DNA of 50,732 nt from Pseudomonas sp. 5P_3.1_Bac2 (GCF_025465995.1 NZ_JANLNY010000013.1:1-50732); one strand, 5' to 3'; shown: positions 11,874 to 21,451, numbered from the stretch's first letter. Notes: generated from the sequence alone by a model not told the origin. A program made the numbers and translations.

Positions 11874-12326
11874 ATGAGTGATGTGGTCGAGATCTATACC
11901 GATGGCGCCTGCAAAGGAAACCCCGGCGTTGGTGGTTGGGGAGCACTGCTGATCTTTAAAGGGGTGGAAAAAGAACTCTGGGGCGGTGAGGCCGAGACCA
12001 CCAATAACCGCATGGAAATGACCGCTGCCATTCGTGCTTTGGCTGAGCTGAAACGCCGCTGCGACGTGCGCCTGATCACCGACTCCCAGTATGTGATGCA
12101 GGGTATCAACGACTGGATGCCAAACTGGAAAAAGCGCGGTTGGAAAACCGCCGCCAAACAGCCGGTGAAAAACGCCGACCTGTGGCAGCAGTTGGATGAG
12201 CAGGTCAACCGCCACAACATCACTTGGCAATGGGTTCGCGGCCACACCGGCCACCCGGGTAACGAGCGCGCCGATATGCTGGCCAATCGTGGGGTTGATG
12301 ACGTGCGAATGGGCAAGCTTGGTTAA
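11874..12326 (+). CDS. rnhA: Ribonuclease HI
   Basis: RNase HI cuts the RNA strand of RNA-DNA hybrids, removing primers and R-loops. At 150 residues it has family length. The four catalytic acidic residues are in place: Asp10 ([11 protein letters not shown]), Glu48 (NRMEMTA), Asp70 (ITDSQYV) and Asp134 (ERADMLA). His124 (RGHTGH) and the basic handle [11 protein letters not shown] are also present. It lies 51 bases after the methyltransferase gene and 89 bases before dnaQ on the same strand, the conserved proteobacterial pairing. Confidence 0.97.
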   Translation: MSDVVEIYTDGACKGNPGVGGWGALLIFKGVEKELWGGEAETTNNRMEMTAAIRALAELKRRCDVRLITDSQYVMQGINDWMPNWKKRGWKTAAKQPVKNADLWQQLDEQVNRHNITWQWVRGHTGHPGNERADMLANRGVDDVRMGKLG

Positions 12327-12415
12327 CGTGCGAGTGGCTGACACTCCGGCGCCTGCGGTCGCTGGGGCAGGGCGGCCATGGTAAGCTGGCCAGCGTTTTT
12401 ACAGGTGAATAGCAG

Positions 12416-13183
12416 ATGACGAGCAACACTCAAGCCACCAACAGATTCGTCGTACTGGATACCGAAACCACCGGTATGCCAGTGGCTGATGGGCATCGGA
12501 TTATCGAGATCGGTTGTGTCGAGCTGATCGGCCGGCGTCTGACCGGACGTCACTTCCACGTGTACCTGCAGCCGGATCGTGAGATCGACGAAGGCGCCAT
12601 CGCGGTGCACGGTATCACCAACGAGTTCGTACAAGACAAGCCCCGTTTTAAAGAAGTCGCCGATGAGTTCTTTGAGTTCATCAAAGGCGCGCAGCTGATC
12701 ATCCATAACGCCGCGTTCGACGTTGGCTTTATCAATAACGAGTTCGCCCTGATCAAGCAGGACGAGCGCGCCGATATCAGCGAGCACTGCGGCATCCTCG
12801 ACACCCTGTTGATGGCCCGTGAGCGCCATCCGGGGCAGCGCAATAACCTCGACGCCCTGTGCAAACGCTATGGCGTCGATAACTCCGGGCGTGAGCTGCA
12901 CGGCGCCTTGCTCGACGCCGAGATTCTGGCTGACGTCTACCTCGCCATGACGGGTGGGCAGACCAATCTGTCCCTCGCCGGTGAAGGTGCCGACGACAAT
13001 GGCAGTGGGCGCCAGCAAGCCAGCCCGATTCGCCGTTTAGACAGCAATCGCGGGGCTGGGCGGGTGATCGCCGCCAGCGCTGAAGAGTTAGCGGCTCATC
13101 AGGCGCGCCTGGCCATTATTGAAAAGTCCGCCGGCGCCCCCGCGCTGTGGGTGCAGATGGAGCAGGCGCCGGCTGAGGCCTGA
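12416..13183 (+). CDS. dnaQ: DNA polymerase III epsilon subunit (3'-5' proofreading exonuclease)
   Basis: The proofreading subunit of the replicative polymerase core, 255 residues. The DEDDh exonuclease motifs are present in order: Exo I VLDTETTGMP (about residues 13-22), Exo II HNAAFDVGFINNE (about residues 98-110), and Exo III HGALLDAE with the catalytic His and Asp. The C-terminal part from about residue 185 is a low-complexity linker leading to a tail that in the family binds the alpha subunit. An aggtgaatagcag ribosome site precedes the ATG. Gene order rnhA-dnaQ is conserved in gammaproteobacteria. Confidence 0.96.
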   Translation: MTSNTQATNRFVVLDTETTGMPVADGHRIIEIGCVELIGRRLTGRHFHVYLQPDREIDEGAIAVHGITNEFVQDKPRFKEVADEFFEFIKGAQLIIHNAAFDVGFINNEFALIKQDERADISEHCGILDTLLMARERHPGQRNNLDALCKRYGVDNSGRELHGALLDAEILADVYLAMTGGQTNLSLAGEGADDNGSGRQQASPIRRLDSNRGAGRVIAASAEELAAHQARLAIIEKSAGAPALWVQMEQAPAEA

Positions 13184-13310
13184 TCGCGTCCTGAGTTATT
13201 TGCGCGCGACCTTTTATTACAGCGCGACGTATTGGGGCTTCCCCCTGTGGGAGGGAGCCTCTACCCTGAACCGATAGGCAGGCCAACCTGCCATCGCTTG
13301 GGACGTCACA

Positions 13311-15569
13311 ATGTATAAAGATCTTAAGTTCCCCGTTTTAATCGTCCATCGCGACATCAAGGCCGACACCGTGGCGGGTGATCGGGTGCGCAGCATTGCC
13401 CAAGAGCTCGAGCAAGATGGCTTCACCATTCTGTCCAGTGCCAGCTCGGCCGAAGGGCGCATCGTGGCCTCTACTCACCATGGCTTAGCCTGCGTACTGG
13501 TGGCTGCCGAGGGCGCCGGCGACAATCAGAATCTGCTGCAAGATATGGTCGAGCTGATCCGCATCGCAAGGCGGCGGGCGCCACAGTTGCCGATTTTCGC
13601 CTTGGGCGAGCAAGTCACCATCGAGAATGCGCCGGCCGAGGCCATGGCTGACTTGAACCAACTGCGCGGCATTCTTTATCTGTATGAAGACACCGTGCCG
13701 TTTCTCGCTCGCCAAGTGGCGCGGGCGGCGCGCAATTATCTCGATGGTCTGCTGCCACCGTTCTTCAAGGCGCTGGTGCAGCACACCTCGCAGTCCAACT
13801 ATTCCTGGCACACACCGGGCCATGGCGGTGGCGTGGCTTACCGCAAGAGTCCGGTGGGGCAGGCGTTTCACCAGTTCTTCGGGGAGAACACCCTGCGTTC
13901 GGACTTATCCGTCTCGGTGCCGGAACTCGGTTCGCTGCTCGATCACACCGGCCCCTTGGCCGAGGCCGAAGCCCGCGCTGCGCGCAACTTTGGCGCGGAC
14001 CACACGTTCTTCGTGATCAACGGCACCTCGACGGCCAACAAGATCGTGTGGCACAGCATGGTCGGTCGCGATGATCTGGTGCTGGTGGACCGCAACTGCC
14101 ACAAGTCGATCCTGCATTCGATCATCATGACCGGCGCGATCCCGTTGTACCTGTGTCCGGAGCGTAACGAGCTGGGCATTATCGGGCCGATCCCACTGGC
14201 GGAGTTCAGCCGCGAGTCGATCCAGGCCAAGATCGACGCCAGCCCCTTGGCCCGTGGACGTAAGCCGAACAGCAGCGGGGCGCTGGTCAAACTGGTGGTG
14301 GTGACTAACTCCACCTACGACGGCCTGTGTTACAACGCCGAGCTGATCAAGCAGACCTTAGGCAACAGCGTTGAGGTGCTGCACTTCGATGAAGCCTGGT
14401 ACGCCTACGCCGCTTTCCACGACTTCTACGCCGGTCGCTATGGCATGGGCACCAGCCGCAGTGAGGCGGCGCCCTTGGTGTTTACCACCCACTCCACGCA
14501 CAAGCTGCTCGCCGCGTTTAGCCAGGCCTCAATGATTCACGTGCAGGACGGCGGCGTGCGCCAGTTGGACCGTGACCGCTTCAATGAAGCGTTCATGATG
14601 CACATCTCGACCTCACCGCAGTACGGCATCATCGCCTCGCTGGATGTGGCATCGGCGATGATGGAAGGCCCGGCCGGGCGCTCGCTGATTCAGGAAACCT
14701 TCGATGAAGCGCTGAGCTTCCGCCGTGCTCTGGCCAACTTGCAGCGTAACTTCAGCGTCGATGATTGGTGGTTCAGCATTTGGCAGCCGGAGCTGGCCGA
14801 GGGCGCCGAGGCGGTGCAGACCGAAGACTGGTTGCTGCAACCGCAAGCCGCGTGGCATGGCTTTGGTGAGGTGGCGGCCGACTACGTGCTGCTTGACCCG
14901 ATCAAGGTCACCTTGGTGATGCCGGGCCTGACTGCCGATGGCCATCTGGCACCGGCAGGGATTCCCGCCGCGGTGGTCAGCAAGTTCCTCTGGGAGCGGG
15001 GGCTGGTGGTGGAGAAGACCGGCCTGTACTCCTTCCTCGTGTTGTTCTCCATGGGCATCACCAAGGGCAAGTGGAGCACTCTGATTACTGAGCTGTTGGA
15101 GTTCAAGCGCAGCTACGACGCCAACCTGCCGCTCAGCGATGTGCTGCCTTCGCTGTTGGCCGAGGGCCGCGAGTTCTATCAGGGCATGGGCCTGCGCGAT
15201 CTGTGTGATGCCTTGCATGGTTGCTACCGCGACAACGCCACGGCCAAGGCGCTCAAGCATATGTACACCGAGCTGCCAGAGGTGGCGATCAAACCCGCCG
15301 ATGCCTACAACCAACTGGTGCGCGGCGAAGTCGAGGCGGTGCCGATCGAGCAACTGTCGGGACGCATTGCGGCAGTGATGTTGGTGCCGTATCCACCGGG
15401 TATTCCGCTGATCATGCCGGGCGAGCGCTTTACCGAGCAGACTCGCTCGATCATCGATTATCTGGTGTTTGCGCGCACCTTCGATCACAGCTTCCCCGGC
15501 TTTGACGCCGACGTGCACGGCTTGCAGCGCGAGAACGGGGTGTACACCGTCGACTGCATCAAGGTCTAA
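13311..15569 (+). CDS. ldcA: PLP-dependent lysine decarboxylase (LdcA type)
   Basis: A fold-type I pyridoxal-phosphate decarboxylase of 752 residues. It very closely resembles, from memory, LdcA of P. aeruginosa (PA1818), which makes cadaverine from lysine. Visible features are an N-terminal wing domain (residues 1-130), the SWHTPGHGGG motif (165-174), His264 in NCHKS (stacks on PLP), Asp360 in HFDEAW, and the Schiff-base lysine Lys398 in STHSTHK. A C-terminal domain ends with PYPPGIPLIMPGE. A short insertion (NSSGA, about 320-324) distinguishes it from the P. aeruginosa protein as I remember it. The transporter and nhaB genes that follow ldcA in P. aeruginosa are absent here; a crotonase gene follows instead. 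Arginine rather than lysine as substrate cannot be excluded from sequence alone. Confidence 0.9.
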   Translation: MYKDLKFPVLIVHRDIKADTVAGDRVRSIAQELEQDGFTILSSASSAEGRIVASTHHGLACVLVAAEGAGDNQNLLQDMVELIRIARRRAPQLPIFALGEQVTIENAPAEAMADLNQLRGILYLYEDTVPFLARQVARAARNYLDGLLPPFFKALVQHTSQSNYSWHTPGHGGGVAYRKSPVGQAFHQFFGENTLRSDLSVSVPELGSLLDHTGPLAEAEARAARNFGADHTFFVINGTSTANKIVWHSMVGRDDLVLVDRNCHKSILHSIIMTGAIPLYLCPERNELGIIGPIPLAEFSRESIQAKIDASPLARGRKPNSSGALVKLVVVTNSTYDGLCYNAELIKQTLGNSVEVLHFDEAWYAYAAFHDFYAGRYGMGTSRSEAAPLVFTTHSTHKLLAAFSQASMIHVQDGGVRQLDRDRFNEAFMMHISTSPQYGIIASLDVASAMMEGPAGRSLIQETFDEALSFRRALANLQRNFSVDDWWFSIWQPELAEGAEAVQTEDWLLQPQAAWHGFGEVAADYVLLDPIKVTLVMPGLTADGHLAPAGIPAAVVSKFLWERGLVVEKTGLYSFLVLFSMGITKGKWSTLITELLEFKRSYDANLPLSDVLPSLLAEGREFYQGMGLRDLCDALHGCYRDNATAKALKHMYTELPEVAIKPADAYNQLVRGEVEAVPIEQLSGRIAAVMLVPYPPGIPLIMPGERFTEQTRSIIDYLVFARTFDHSFPGFDADVHGLQRENGVYTVDCIKV

Positions 15570-15605
15570 GGACTGGCAATCGATGGTGGCTTTTGGCTGC
15601 TATCG

Positions 15606-15634
15606 GTTGCTAATTAGATCAAGTGTTTAGCAAC
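15606..15634. promoter_or_regulatory. Inverted repeat after ldcA
   Basis: Perfect 8-bp arms gttgctaa and ttagcaac are separated by 13 bases, 36 bases past the ldcA stop. There is no T run after it, so it is either a weak terminator or an operator for the downstream gene. Confidence 0.35.
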
Positions 15635-15690
15635 ACAAGTAAATCCTGTACTTAACTTCGATGGCGTGCCCTGAGTCACAGTGAGCAGGT

Positions 15691-15718
15691 TCGACATTTG
15701 CCTGCTGATTGTTATAGT
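15691..15718 (+). promoter_or_regulatory. Probable sigma-70 promoter of the crotonase gene
   Basis: A -35 box TCGACA (15691-15696) and a -10 box TATAGT (15713-15718) are 16 bases apart, about 60 bases before the GTG start of the crotonase. Both match the consensus at five of six positions. Confidence 0.45.
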
Positions 15719-15779
15719 TGGGCAGATTTACTGACCGGGAAATTTCCGGGTATTACTGTTCCAACTAAGGAGTACTGCC

Positions 15780-16592
15780 GTGGCCGACTATCAAGCGTTT
15801 ACTGTCGAGGTGGCGGATAAGGTTGCCCATGTGGTGATCAATCGACCCGAGAAAGCCAACGCCATGAATGCCGACTTCTGGCGCGAACTGGTCGAGATCT
15901 TCCAGTGGATCGACGATAACGACGGCGTGCGCGCGGTGGTGATCTCCGGCGCCGGCAAGCATTTCTCCTCGGGCATCGACCTGATGATGCTGGCCTCCAT
16001 CGGCACTCAGTTAGGTAAAGACGTCGGTCGCAACGCTGAAAAGCTGCGGCGCATGATCCTGCAACTGCAAGATTCGTTTAACGCCATCGACAATTGCCGC
16101 AAGCCGGTGCTGGCGGCCATCCACGGTTACTGCCTGGGCGGCGCCATCGACATGATTGCCGCCTGCGACATGCGCTACAGCACCGTCAGCGCGCAGTTCG
16201 CGATCAAAGAAATCGATATCGGCATGGCCGCCGATGTGGGCACCCTGCAGCGCCTGCCGCGCATTATCGGCGACGGCATCATGCGCGAGCTGGCCTACAC
16301 CGGCCGCACCATCGACGGGGAAGAGGCGCGCAGCATTGGCTTGGTCAACCGCACCTTTGCCGATGCCGACAGCTTGCTCGACGGGGTAAAGGCCATTGCC
16401 CGGGAGATTGCCAGCAAGTCGCCGGTGGCGGTGCGTGGCACCAAGGAAATGATCCGCTATATGCGCGATCACCGCGTCGACGATGGTTTGGAATATGTCG
16501 CCACCTGGAACGCAGCGATGTTGCAGTCAGTGGATCTACGGGTGGCCATGACCGCCCAGATGAACAAGCAACCTGCTGAGTTCGCCGACTGA
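15780..16592 (+). CDS. Crotonase family protein, delta3,5-delta2,4-dienoyl-CoA isomerase-like
   Basis: A 270-residue enoyl-CoA hydratase/isomerase-superfamily protein. The oxyanion-hole segments are HFSSGIDLMML (61-71) and HGYCLGGAIDM (115-125). The block EIDIGMAADVGTLQRLPRIIG matches the dienoyl-CoA isomerase ECH1. The three acidic residues that define that enzyme align here as Asp124, Glu144 and Asp152, so an isomerase acting on double bonds of odd-position unsaturated fatty acids is more likely than a hydratase. The start is GTG at 15780 with a taaggag ribosome site. It follows ldcA; in P. aeruginosa the equivalent (PA1821) also sits just before fimL. Confidence 0.85.
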   Translation: MADYQAFTVEVADKVAHVVINRPEKANAMNADFWRELVEIFQWIDDNDGVRAVVISGAGKHFSSGIDLMMLASIGTQLGKDVGRNAEKLRRMILQLQDSFNAIDNCRKPVLAAIHGYCLGGAIDMIAACDMRYSTVSAQFAIKEIDIGMAADVGTLQRLPRIIGDGIMRELAYTGRTIDGEEARSIGLVNRTFADADSLLDGVKAIAREIASKSPVAVRGTKEMIRYMRDHRVDDGLEYVATWNAAMLQSVDLRVAMTAQMNKQPAEFAD

Positions 16593-16642
16593 TCGGCCCC
16601 CGTCCGTCCCCCTCATCAACCCCGCAGGAGGCGTAACCGCCC

Positions 16643-18304
16643 ATGGTCGCAGGAGCCACGTCGCTTAATCTGGTGCGTGAAGAACTGTTCAGCACCATCG
16701 AAGAGGCTGAGCTTAGCCTTGAGCAGTTTATTGCTGACCGGCCCAATGGCAGCCTGCTGCAACAAGCGGTTGAGAACCTGAATCAGGTTCGCGGCACCCT
16801 TAATCTGGTGGAACTGACCGGCGCCGAGCTGCTGGCTCAGGAAATGCTGCAACAGGCGAACGACATTCCTGCTGGCGCCGGTGCCGAGCACGATGCGCAA
16901 CTGGCAGCCCTGAGCAATGCGCTGTATGTGCTGCGCCGTTATTTGGAATCGGTCGACAACTACCGTGTGGAGATGCCCGAGCTGCTGTTGCCGGCCATTA
17001 ATGATCTGCGCCAAGCCGGTGGTCAGCCGCCGTTGCCTGAGAGTTTCTTCTTCAATGTGCGCCTCGATCCGGCGCGGCCGCCTTTGCCTAAGCCGGCGCC
17101 GGTCAGTGAAGACTTGCCCCGCGAAACCCGGCGCTTGCGCCATATGTATCAGATCGGTTTGCTCGGCCTGCTGCGTGACGACAACCTCAGCTCCAGCCTC
17201 AATCTGATGCTGCGTGCGCTTAAGCGCCTCGATCATCTCTACAGCGCGCAACCCAGCGGACGTCTGAGCTGGGTTGCTGCCGCGGCGGTGGAAGCGCAGA
17301 TCGACGGCCAGTTGTTGCCGCGTAAAGCCCGTAAGCAGCTGTTCGCCCGAGTCGATCGTGAGCTCAAGCAATTGACCGCTCCTGAACACAGCAGCGCCAA
17401 ACCACTGCTTAAAGAGCTGTTGTATCTGGTGGCACTGGCTGACAGCAGCGGCCCTTACGCCAGTCAGGTACGCGAGGCGTTTGCCTTGAGCTCGCTGCCC
17501 TTTACCGATCATCTGCTTGAAGAGCAATACCAGCGTTTGGCCGGGCCGGGGCAGGCGGTGATGCGTTCGCTCAGTGCGGCGATTCGCGAAGAGCTGGCGA
17601 GCCTTAAAGACATGCTCGATTTGATGGAGCGTGGCAGCGTCAGTGGCGACAGTTTGAGCAATCTGCATACGCTGCTGGGCAAGCTGAGCAAAACCTTAGG
17701 CATGGTCGGCCTCACTTCGGCTGGCAATGCTCTGCACGGTCAATTAGCCCATGTGCTGCAGTGGAGTGATACACGCCCGCCGTCCGGTACTGAGCTGTCG
17801 CAACTGGCGGATGTGGTGTTGTATGTCGAAGGCATGGTTGCCAGCCTGGTCCCGGACTCGCGGCCCAAACCGCCGCAGCCGCAGGATGAGGCCGAATCCT
17901 TTGCCGCCCACCAGTTCAACGAAGCGCGGATCGTCGTGCTGGATGAAGCGCGCTCGGGTTTGGCCTTGGCCAAACGGGCGATCACCGCGTACTTGGAGTC
18001 AGGCGGCGAGCGCATGCATTTGGCCAACGTGCCCTTTAGCTTGCAAGCGGTGCGCGGCGGCCTGTGGTTCTTGGATCAAGCCCAGGCGGCGAGTTTAGTT
18101 GGCTCGTGCGCTCAATATATCCAGCAGCATATGTTTGAGGCCGCGCAGATGCCCTCGCAAACGCAGCTGGAAACCTTGGCCGATGCGCTCAGTAGCTTGG
18201 AATATTACCTAGAAGGCGGCGCCGTGAAGCGCACTGATCGCGCCAGTGTGCTGGATCTGGCCGCTGACAGCGTGCGTGCCCTGGGCATGCCCGTGGAGGC
18301 GTAA
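16643..18304 (+). CDS. fimL: FimL-like regulator of twitching motility
   Basis: A 553-residue alpha-helical protein with no signal peptide or membrane segment. Position (between the PA1821-like crotonase and nudC) and the helical HPt-like N-terminus match FimL (PA1822), which resembles the N-terminal part of the chemotaxis kinase ChpA. FimL is reported to connect the Pil-Chp system to cyclic AMP production and type IV pilus function at the cell pole. Helical repeats near residues 1-120 and 380-550 (for example ARIVVLDEARSGLALAKRAI) fit degenerate phosphotransfer domains; I see no canonical HPt phospho-histidine motif (HxxKG). An aggaggcg ribosome site precedes ATG 16643. The stop is directly followed by the nudC start, implying an operon. 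Confidence 0.83.
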   Translation: MVAGATSLNLVREELFSTIEEAELSLEQFIADRPNGSLLQQAVENLNQVRGTLNLVELTGAELLAQEMLQQANDIPAGAGAEHDAQLAALSNALYVLRRYLESVDNYRVEMPELLLPAINDLRQAGGQPPLPESFFFNVRLDPARPPLPKPAPVSEDLPRETRRLRHMYQIGLLGLLRDDNLSSSLNLMLRALKRLDHLYSAQPSGRLSWVAAAAVEAQIDGQLLPRKARKQLFARVDRELKQLTAPEHSSAKPLLKELLYLVALADSSGPYASQVREAFALSSLPFTDHLLEEQYQRLAGPGQAVMRSLSAAIREELASLKDMLDLMERGSVSGDSLSNLHTLLGKLSKTLGMVGLTSAGNALHGQLAHVLQWSDTRPPSGTELSQLADVVLYVEGMVASLVPDSRPKPPQPQDEAESFAAHQFNEARIVVLDEARSGLALAKRAITAYLESGGERMHLANVPFSLQAVRGGLWFLDQAQAASLVGSCAQYIQQHMFEAAQMPSQTQLETLADALSSLEYYLEGGAVKRTDRASVLDLAADSVRALGMPVEA

Positions 18305-19132
18305 ATGTCCCGTTGGCAATCAGCTTTAATCGATCCACAACTGCCTGGCGGCTGGGTGTTGGCGCACTGCAAACAGCAGTTTTTAGCCGACGACAATGGC
18401 GTCTTATTCCCCCGGGAATGGCTGAAGCGCCAAGGCCTGCCAGTGATAAGCGAGCAGGGTCTGGGGCATCTTGGTGATGATCCCATCTATCTGCTGGAGC
18501 TGGCGCAGCCGGCCACGGTGCTGGGCTGCAGCTGGCTGGGCTTGCGCCAGTTTATGCTGCAGGACGATGACGAGCGCTTCCATATGCTCAGCTACGCGAC
18601 TCAGGTCGGTACCTGGGCCCGTGAGCATCGCTTTTGCGGCAGCTGCGGCGCGGCGAATGTGCAGATCCCCGGCGAGCGGGCGATGTATTGCCAAACGTGC
18701 GATCTGCGTAACTATCCGCGTTTGTCGCCGAGCATGATCGTGCTGCTCAGCCGGGGTGATGAAATCCTGTTAGCCCGCTCGCCACGCTTCGTGCCGGGCA
18801 TGTACAGCACCTTGGCCGGGTTTGTTGAGCCGGGCGAAACCGTGGAGCACTGCGTGGCCCGCGAGGTGCGCGAAGAGGTGGGGCTGGAGGTGCACAATAT
18901 CCGCTACATGGGCAGTCAGCCGTGGCCGTTCCCGCATTCGCTGATGTTCGGCTTCCATGCCGAATACGCTGGCGGCGAGCTGCGCTTGCAGGAGGATGAA
19001 ATCGAGGATGCGCAGTGGTTTAACGTGCGCCAGTTGCCCCCATTGCCAGCCTCGCGTTCTATCGCGCGCTACCTGATCGACAGCTATGTGGCGCAGCGTT
19101 TGGGCTTAGCTCAGCCAGTGCTGCCAAGCTAG
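18305..19132 (+). CDS. nudC: NADH pyrophosphatase / NAD-capped RNA decapping Nudix hydrolase
   Basis: NudC hydrolyses NADH to NMNH and AMP and removes NAD caps from RNA 5' ends. In the 275-residue protein a zinc ribbon (Cys111, Cys114, Cys129, Cys132) precedes the Nudix box (residues 172-194, GX5EX7REVREEVGL). The NudC-specific motif SQPWPFPHS follows at 204-212. The ATG abuts the fimL stop (zero spacing) with ggagg before it. The last 27 bases overlap the end of the convergent TSUP gene. Confidence 0.96.
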   Translation: MSRWQSALIDPQLPGGWVLAHCKQQFLADDNGVLFPREWLKRQGLPVISEQGLGHLGDDPIYLLELAQPATVLGCSWLGLRQFMLQDDDERFHMLSYATQVGTWAREHRFCGSCGAANVQIPGERAMYCQTCDLRNYPRLSPSMIVLLSRGDEILLARSPRFVPGMYSTLAGFVEPGETVEHCVAREVREEVGLEVHNIRYMGSQPWPFPHSLMFGFHAEYAGGELRLQEDEIEDAQWFNVRQLPPLPASRSIARYLIDSYVAQRLGLAQPVLPS

Positions 19133-19885
19133 GCGGGCGGTCAGGGCCAGCACCATCAAGATAAACAGCGGGCGGATAAACTTGGCGCCACCTCTGATGG
19201 CGCTGCGGGCGCCCAGGTAGGAGCCGAGCATCAGCGCCAGGCCCATGGCGATGCCCAGTAGCCAGGCAATCTTGCCGCTGATGATAAAGATGCTCAGGGC
19301 ACAGGCGTTGCTGACGAAGTTCATGCAGCGCGCCACACCGCTGGCGCGCAGCAAATCCAATGGATACAGAAGCAGGGTGGAGACCGTCCAAAAGGCCCCG
19401 GTGCCCGGGCCTACCACGCCGTCGTACATGCCTAAGCTCAAGCCCTGGGGCCATTGCCGGCGCTGTTTGATCGGCGCGTCGGCATCTGCGGCCACGTCAG
19501 GGGTTTTCGCCACCAGCATGTACAGGCCGCAAGCAAACACCACCACCGGCAACAACATATTCAGCCACTGCGAAGGCATCCAGTGCGCCACGACGGCGCC
19601 GATCAACGCGCCAATGGCCGTGGCCCATAAGGCATTGCGCCACTGCTTGGGGTTGAACAGCTGGCGCTTGTAAAAGGTGTAACCGGCGGTGGCCGAGCCA
19701 AAGGTGGCGCAGAGCTTGTTGGTGCCCAAAGCGATATGCGGCGGCAAGCCGGCGGTCAGAAGAGCCGGGATGGTGAGCAGGCCACCGCCACCGGCAATGG
19801 CATCAATAAATCCGGCAATAAATGCCACCAGCACTAACACTGCCAAGGTCGACAGCTCAAGTCCTAGGTCTAGGGGCAACCCCAT
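19106..19885 (-). CDS. TSUP family membrane protein (YfcA-like)
   Basis: A 259-residue polytopic inner-membrane protein of the TauE/SafE (TSUP) family, thought to move small organic or sulfur-containing anions. Eight or so hydrophobic segments are visible. Family signatures include [23 protein letters not shown] near residue 25 and the repeat [14 protein letters not shown] near residue 155. An aggacacaaagctt stretch precedes ATG 19885. Its 3' end overlaps the nudC coding region by 27 bases in convergent orientation, and no terminator is visible between them. The substrate is unknown. Confidence 0.88.
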   Translation of the reverse strand: MGLPLDLGLELSTLAVLVLVAFIAGFIDAIAGGGGLLTIPALLTAGLPPHIALGTNKLCATFGSATAGYTFYKRQLFNPKQWRNALWATAIGALIGAVVAHWMPSQWLNMLLPVVVFACGLYMLVAKTPDVAADADAPIKQRRQWPQGLSLGMYDGVVGPGTGAFWTVSTLLLYPLDLLRASGVARCMNFVSNACALSIFIISGKIAWLLGIAMGLALMLGSYLGARSAIRGGAKFIRPLFILMVLALTARLAWQHWLS

Positions 19886-19985
19886 AAGCTTTGTGTCCTG
19901 CGTCTAATTGCGCGCTGCACGGCTATTCGGCAGGCGGGAGGCTAAGCATAATGCCGGCTATTGATGGCACAAGGAATATTGGCCG

Positions 19986-20630
19986 ATGCAATATGGCGCT
20001 CTAGCTTGGGCGTTTGCCCTGTTTAGCCTGTTGGCGATAGGGTTGGCGGCTCGCTTGTTGATCAACCGTAAGTGGTTTTTAGCTTGGCTGCGCGGCACTG
20101 TTGGCCTCCTGCTGTTAGTGGCGGCGGCAGGTATTGCTGGGGTGGCTTATGACCTGTACAGCTACCGCACGGTGGGGGCTAAACCCCTGGCGACCATTAG
20201 TTTTAAGGCCGTTGGTCCGTTATACCAAGTGATGGTTCTGGAGGGCGCCGAGGAGCGTCAATTCAGCCTCGAAGGCGAGCTGTGGCAGTTGCAGGGGCGC
20301 TTGTGGCAATGGCGTGGTCTGGCACAGATGTTGGGTCTGCGTGATGGATACCGTTTGCAGGCGCTGCAGGGCCGTTACTTAAGCATCGAACAGCAGAATC
20401 AGGCGCCTGCCCAGCCCGTGGCATTGGCCCGCAGCCCTTACGGCATCGACCTGTGGCAGTGGCTGCACGACGGCTCTCATAGCCTGTTCGTTTTCGAGAC
20501 CAAGGCCTTGCAGGTGAATTTTTTGCCCATGGCTAATGATGCGGTCTACACCTTGAGCCTCACTCCCACAGGCCTGCTGGCTGAGCCATTGAATCAGGCG
20601 GCGCAGCAGGCGTTGCAGGAGTGGCATTAG
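19986..20630 (+). CDS. Conserved membrane-anchored protein of unknown function
   Basis: A 214-residue protein with two N-terminal hydrophobic segments (about residues 5-25 and 34-56) joined by a short basic loop (RLLINRKWFLAWLRG). A soluble domain of about 155 residues, rich in beta-type sequence, follows. No enzyme motif is recognised. ATG 19986 has an aaggaa ribosome site. The position, after the TSUP gene and before an SDR gene, fits the conserved hypothetical PA1825 of P. aeruginosa as I remember it; some databases label relatives as efflux-pump proteins without visible support. Confidence 0.72.
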   Translation: MQYGALAWAFALFSLLAIGLAARLLINRKWFLAWLRGTVGLLLLVAAAGIAGVAYDLYSYRTVGAKPLATISFKAVGPLYQVMVLEGAEERQFSLEGELWQLQGRLWQWRGLAQMLGLRDGYRLQALQGRYLSIEQQNQAPAQPVALARSPYGIDLWQWLHDGSHSLFVFETKALQVNFLPMANDAVYTLSLTPTGLLAEPLNQAAQQALQEWH

Positions 20631-20645
20631 CCGTCTGCTAGGGGC

Positions 20646-21413
20646 TTAGGAGAGGAAGCCGCCGTCGACGTTCAGCGCCACACCCGTGGTGTAGCTGGAC
20701 GCATCGCTGGCCAGATACAGCACGGTGCCGGCCATCTCGCTAGGATCGGCCACGCGCTTAAGCGGAATACGCTGCAGGGCGATATTGAGGATGGAGTCGT
20801 TCTTGGTCAGGGCCGAGGCAAACTTAGTATCGGTCAGACCCGGCAGCAGGGCGTTGCAGCGGATGCCAAACTGCGCGCACTCCTTGGCGAAGACCTTGGT
20901 CATGCTGATCACCGCCGCCTTGGTCACCGAGTAGATGCCCTGGAACTCACCAGGCGACACGCCATTGATCGAGGCCACGTTGATGATGCTGCCGCCACCA
21001 TTGGCCTTCATCAGCTTGCCGCCTTCGATGGACATAAAGTAGTAGCCGCGAATATTCACATCCACGGTCTTCTGAAATGCCGCCAGGTCGGTGTCCAGCA
21101 CGTTGCAGAACTGCGGGTTGGTGGCAGCGTTGTTGACCAGAATATCCAGGCGGCCGAACTGCTCTTTGATCTGGGCGAAGATGCTTTGGATCTGCTCCAT
21201 CTCACCGATATGGCAGGCAATCGCCGTGGCTTTGCCGCCGGCTGCGATGATCGCGTCAGCAACGGCCTGGCAGCCGTCGATTTTGCGGCTGGAGACGATG
21301 ACGTGGGCGCCTTGTTGCGCCAGCAGTTTGGCGATGGCCTCACCGATGCCACGGCTGGCGCCGGAGACGAAAGCGATCTTGCCGTCGAGGTCGAATAGTT
21401 GAGTCTTGGACAT
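20646..21413 (-). CDS. SDR family oxidoreductase
   Basis: A classical short-chain dehydrogenase/reductase of 255 residues. The cofactor loop is GASRGIGEA (18-26); NNAA (94-97) takes the place of NNAG. The catalytic residues are Ser148, Tyr161 and Lys165 (YSVTK). The C-terminus ALNVDGGFLS is typical. SSR at 41-43 after the second strand hints at NADPH preference. It is 38 bases after the phosphotransferase gene on the same strand; with the SCP2-domain gene upstream this suggests acyl-CoA or lipid metabolism. The substrate cannot be assigned. Confidence 0.9.
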   Translation of the reverse strand: MSKTQLFDLDGKIAFVSGASRGIGEAIAKLLAQQGAHVIVSSRKIDGCQAVADAIIAAGGKATAIACHIGEMEQIQSIFAQIKEQFGRLDILVNNAATNPQFCNVLDTDLAAFQKTVDVNIRGYYFMSIEGGKLMKANGGGSIINVASINGVSPGEFQGIYSVTKAAVISMTKVFAKECAQFGIRCNALLPGLTDTKFASALTKNDSILNIALQRIPLKRVADPSEMAGTVLYLASDASSYTTGVALNVDGGFLS

Positions 21414-21451
21414 GGGGCTATTCCTTTAAGTTAAGCGACCGCCAGGGCCGA

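Noticed and set aside
13205..13300. Possible degenerate REP element before ldcA (ctgtgggagggagcc)
   Set aside because: Only a short match to the Pseudomonas REP style, no clean palindrome, single occurrence seen.
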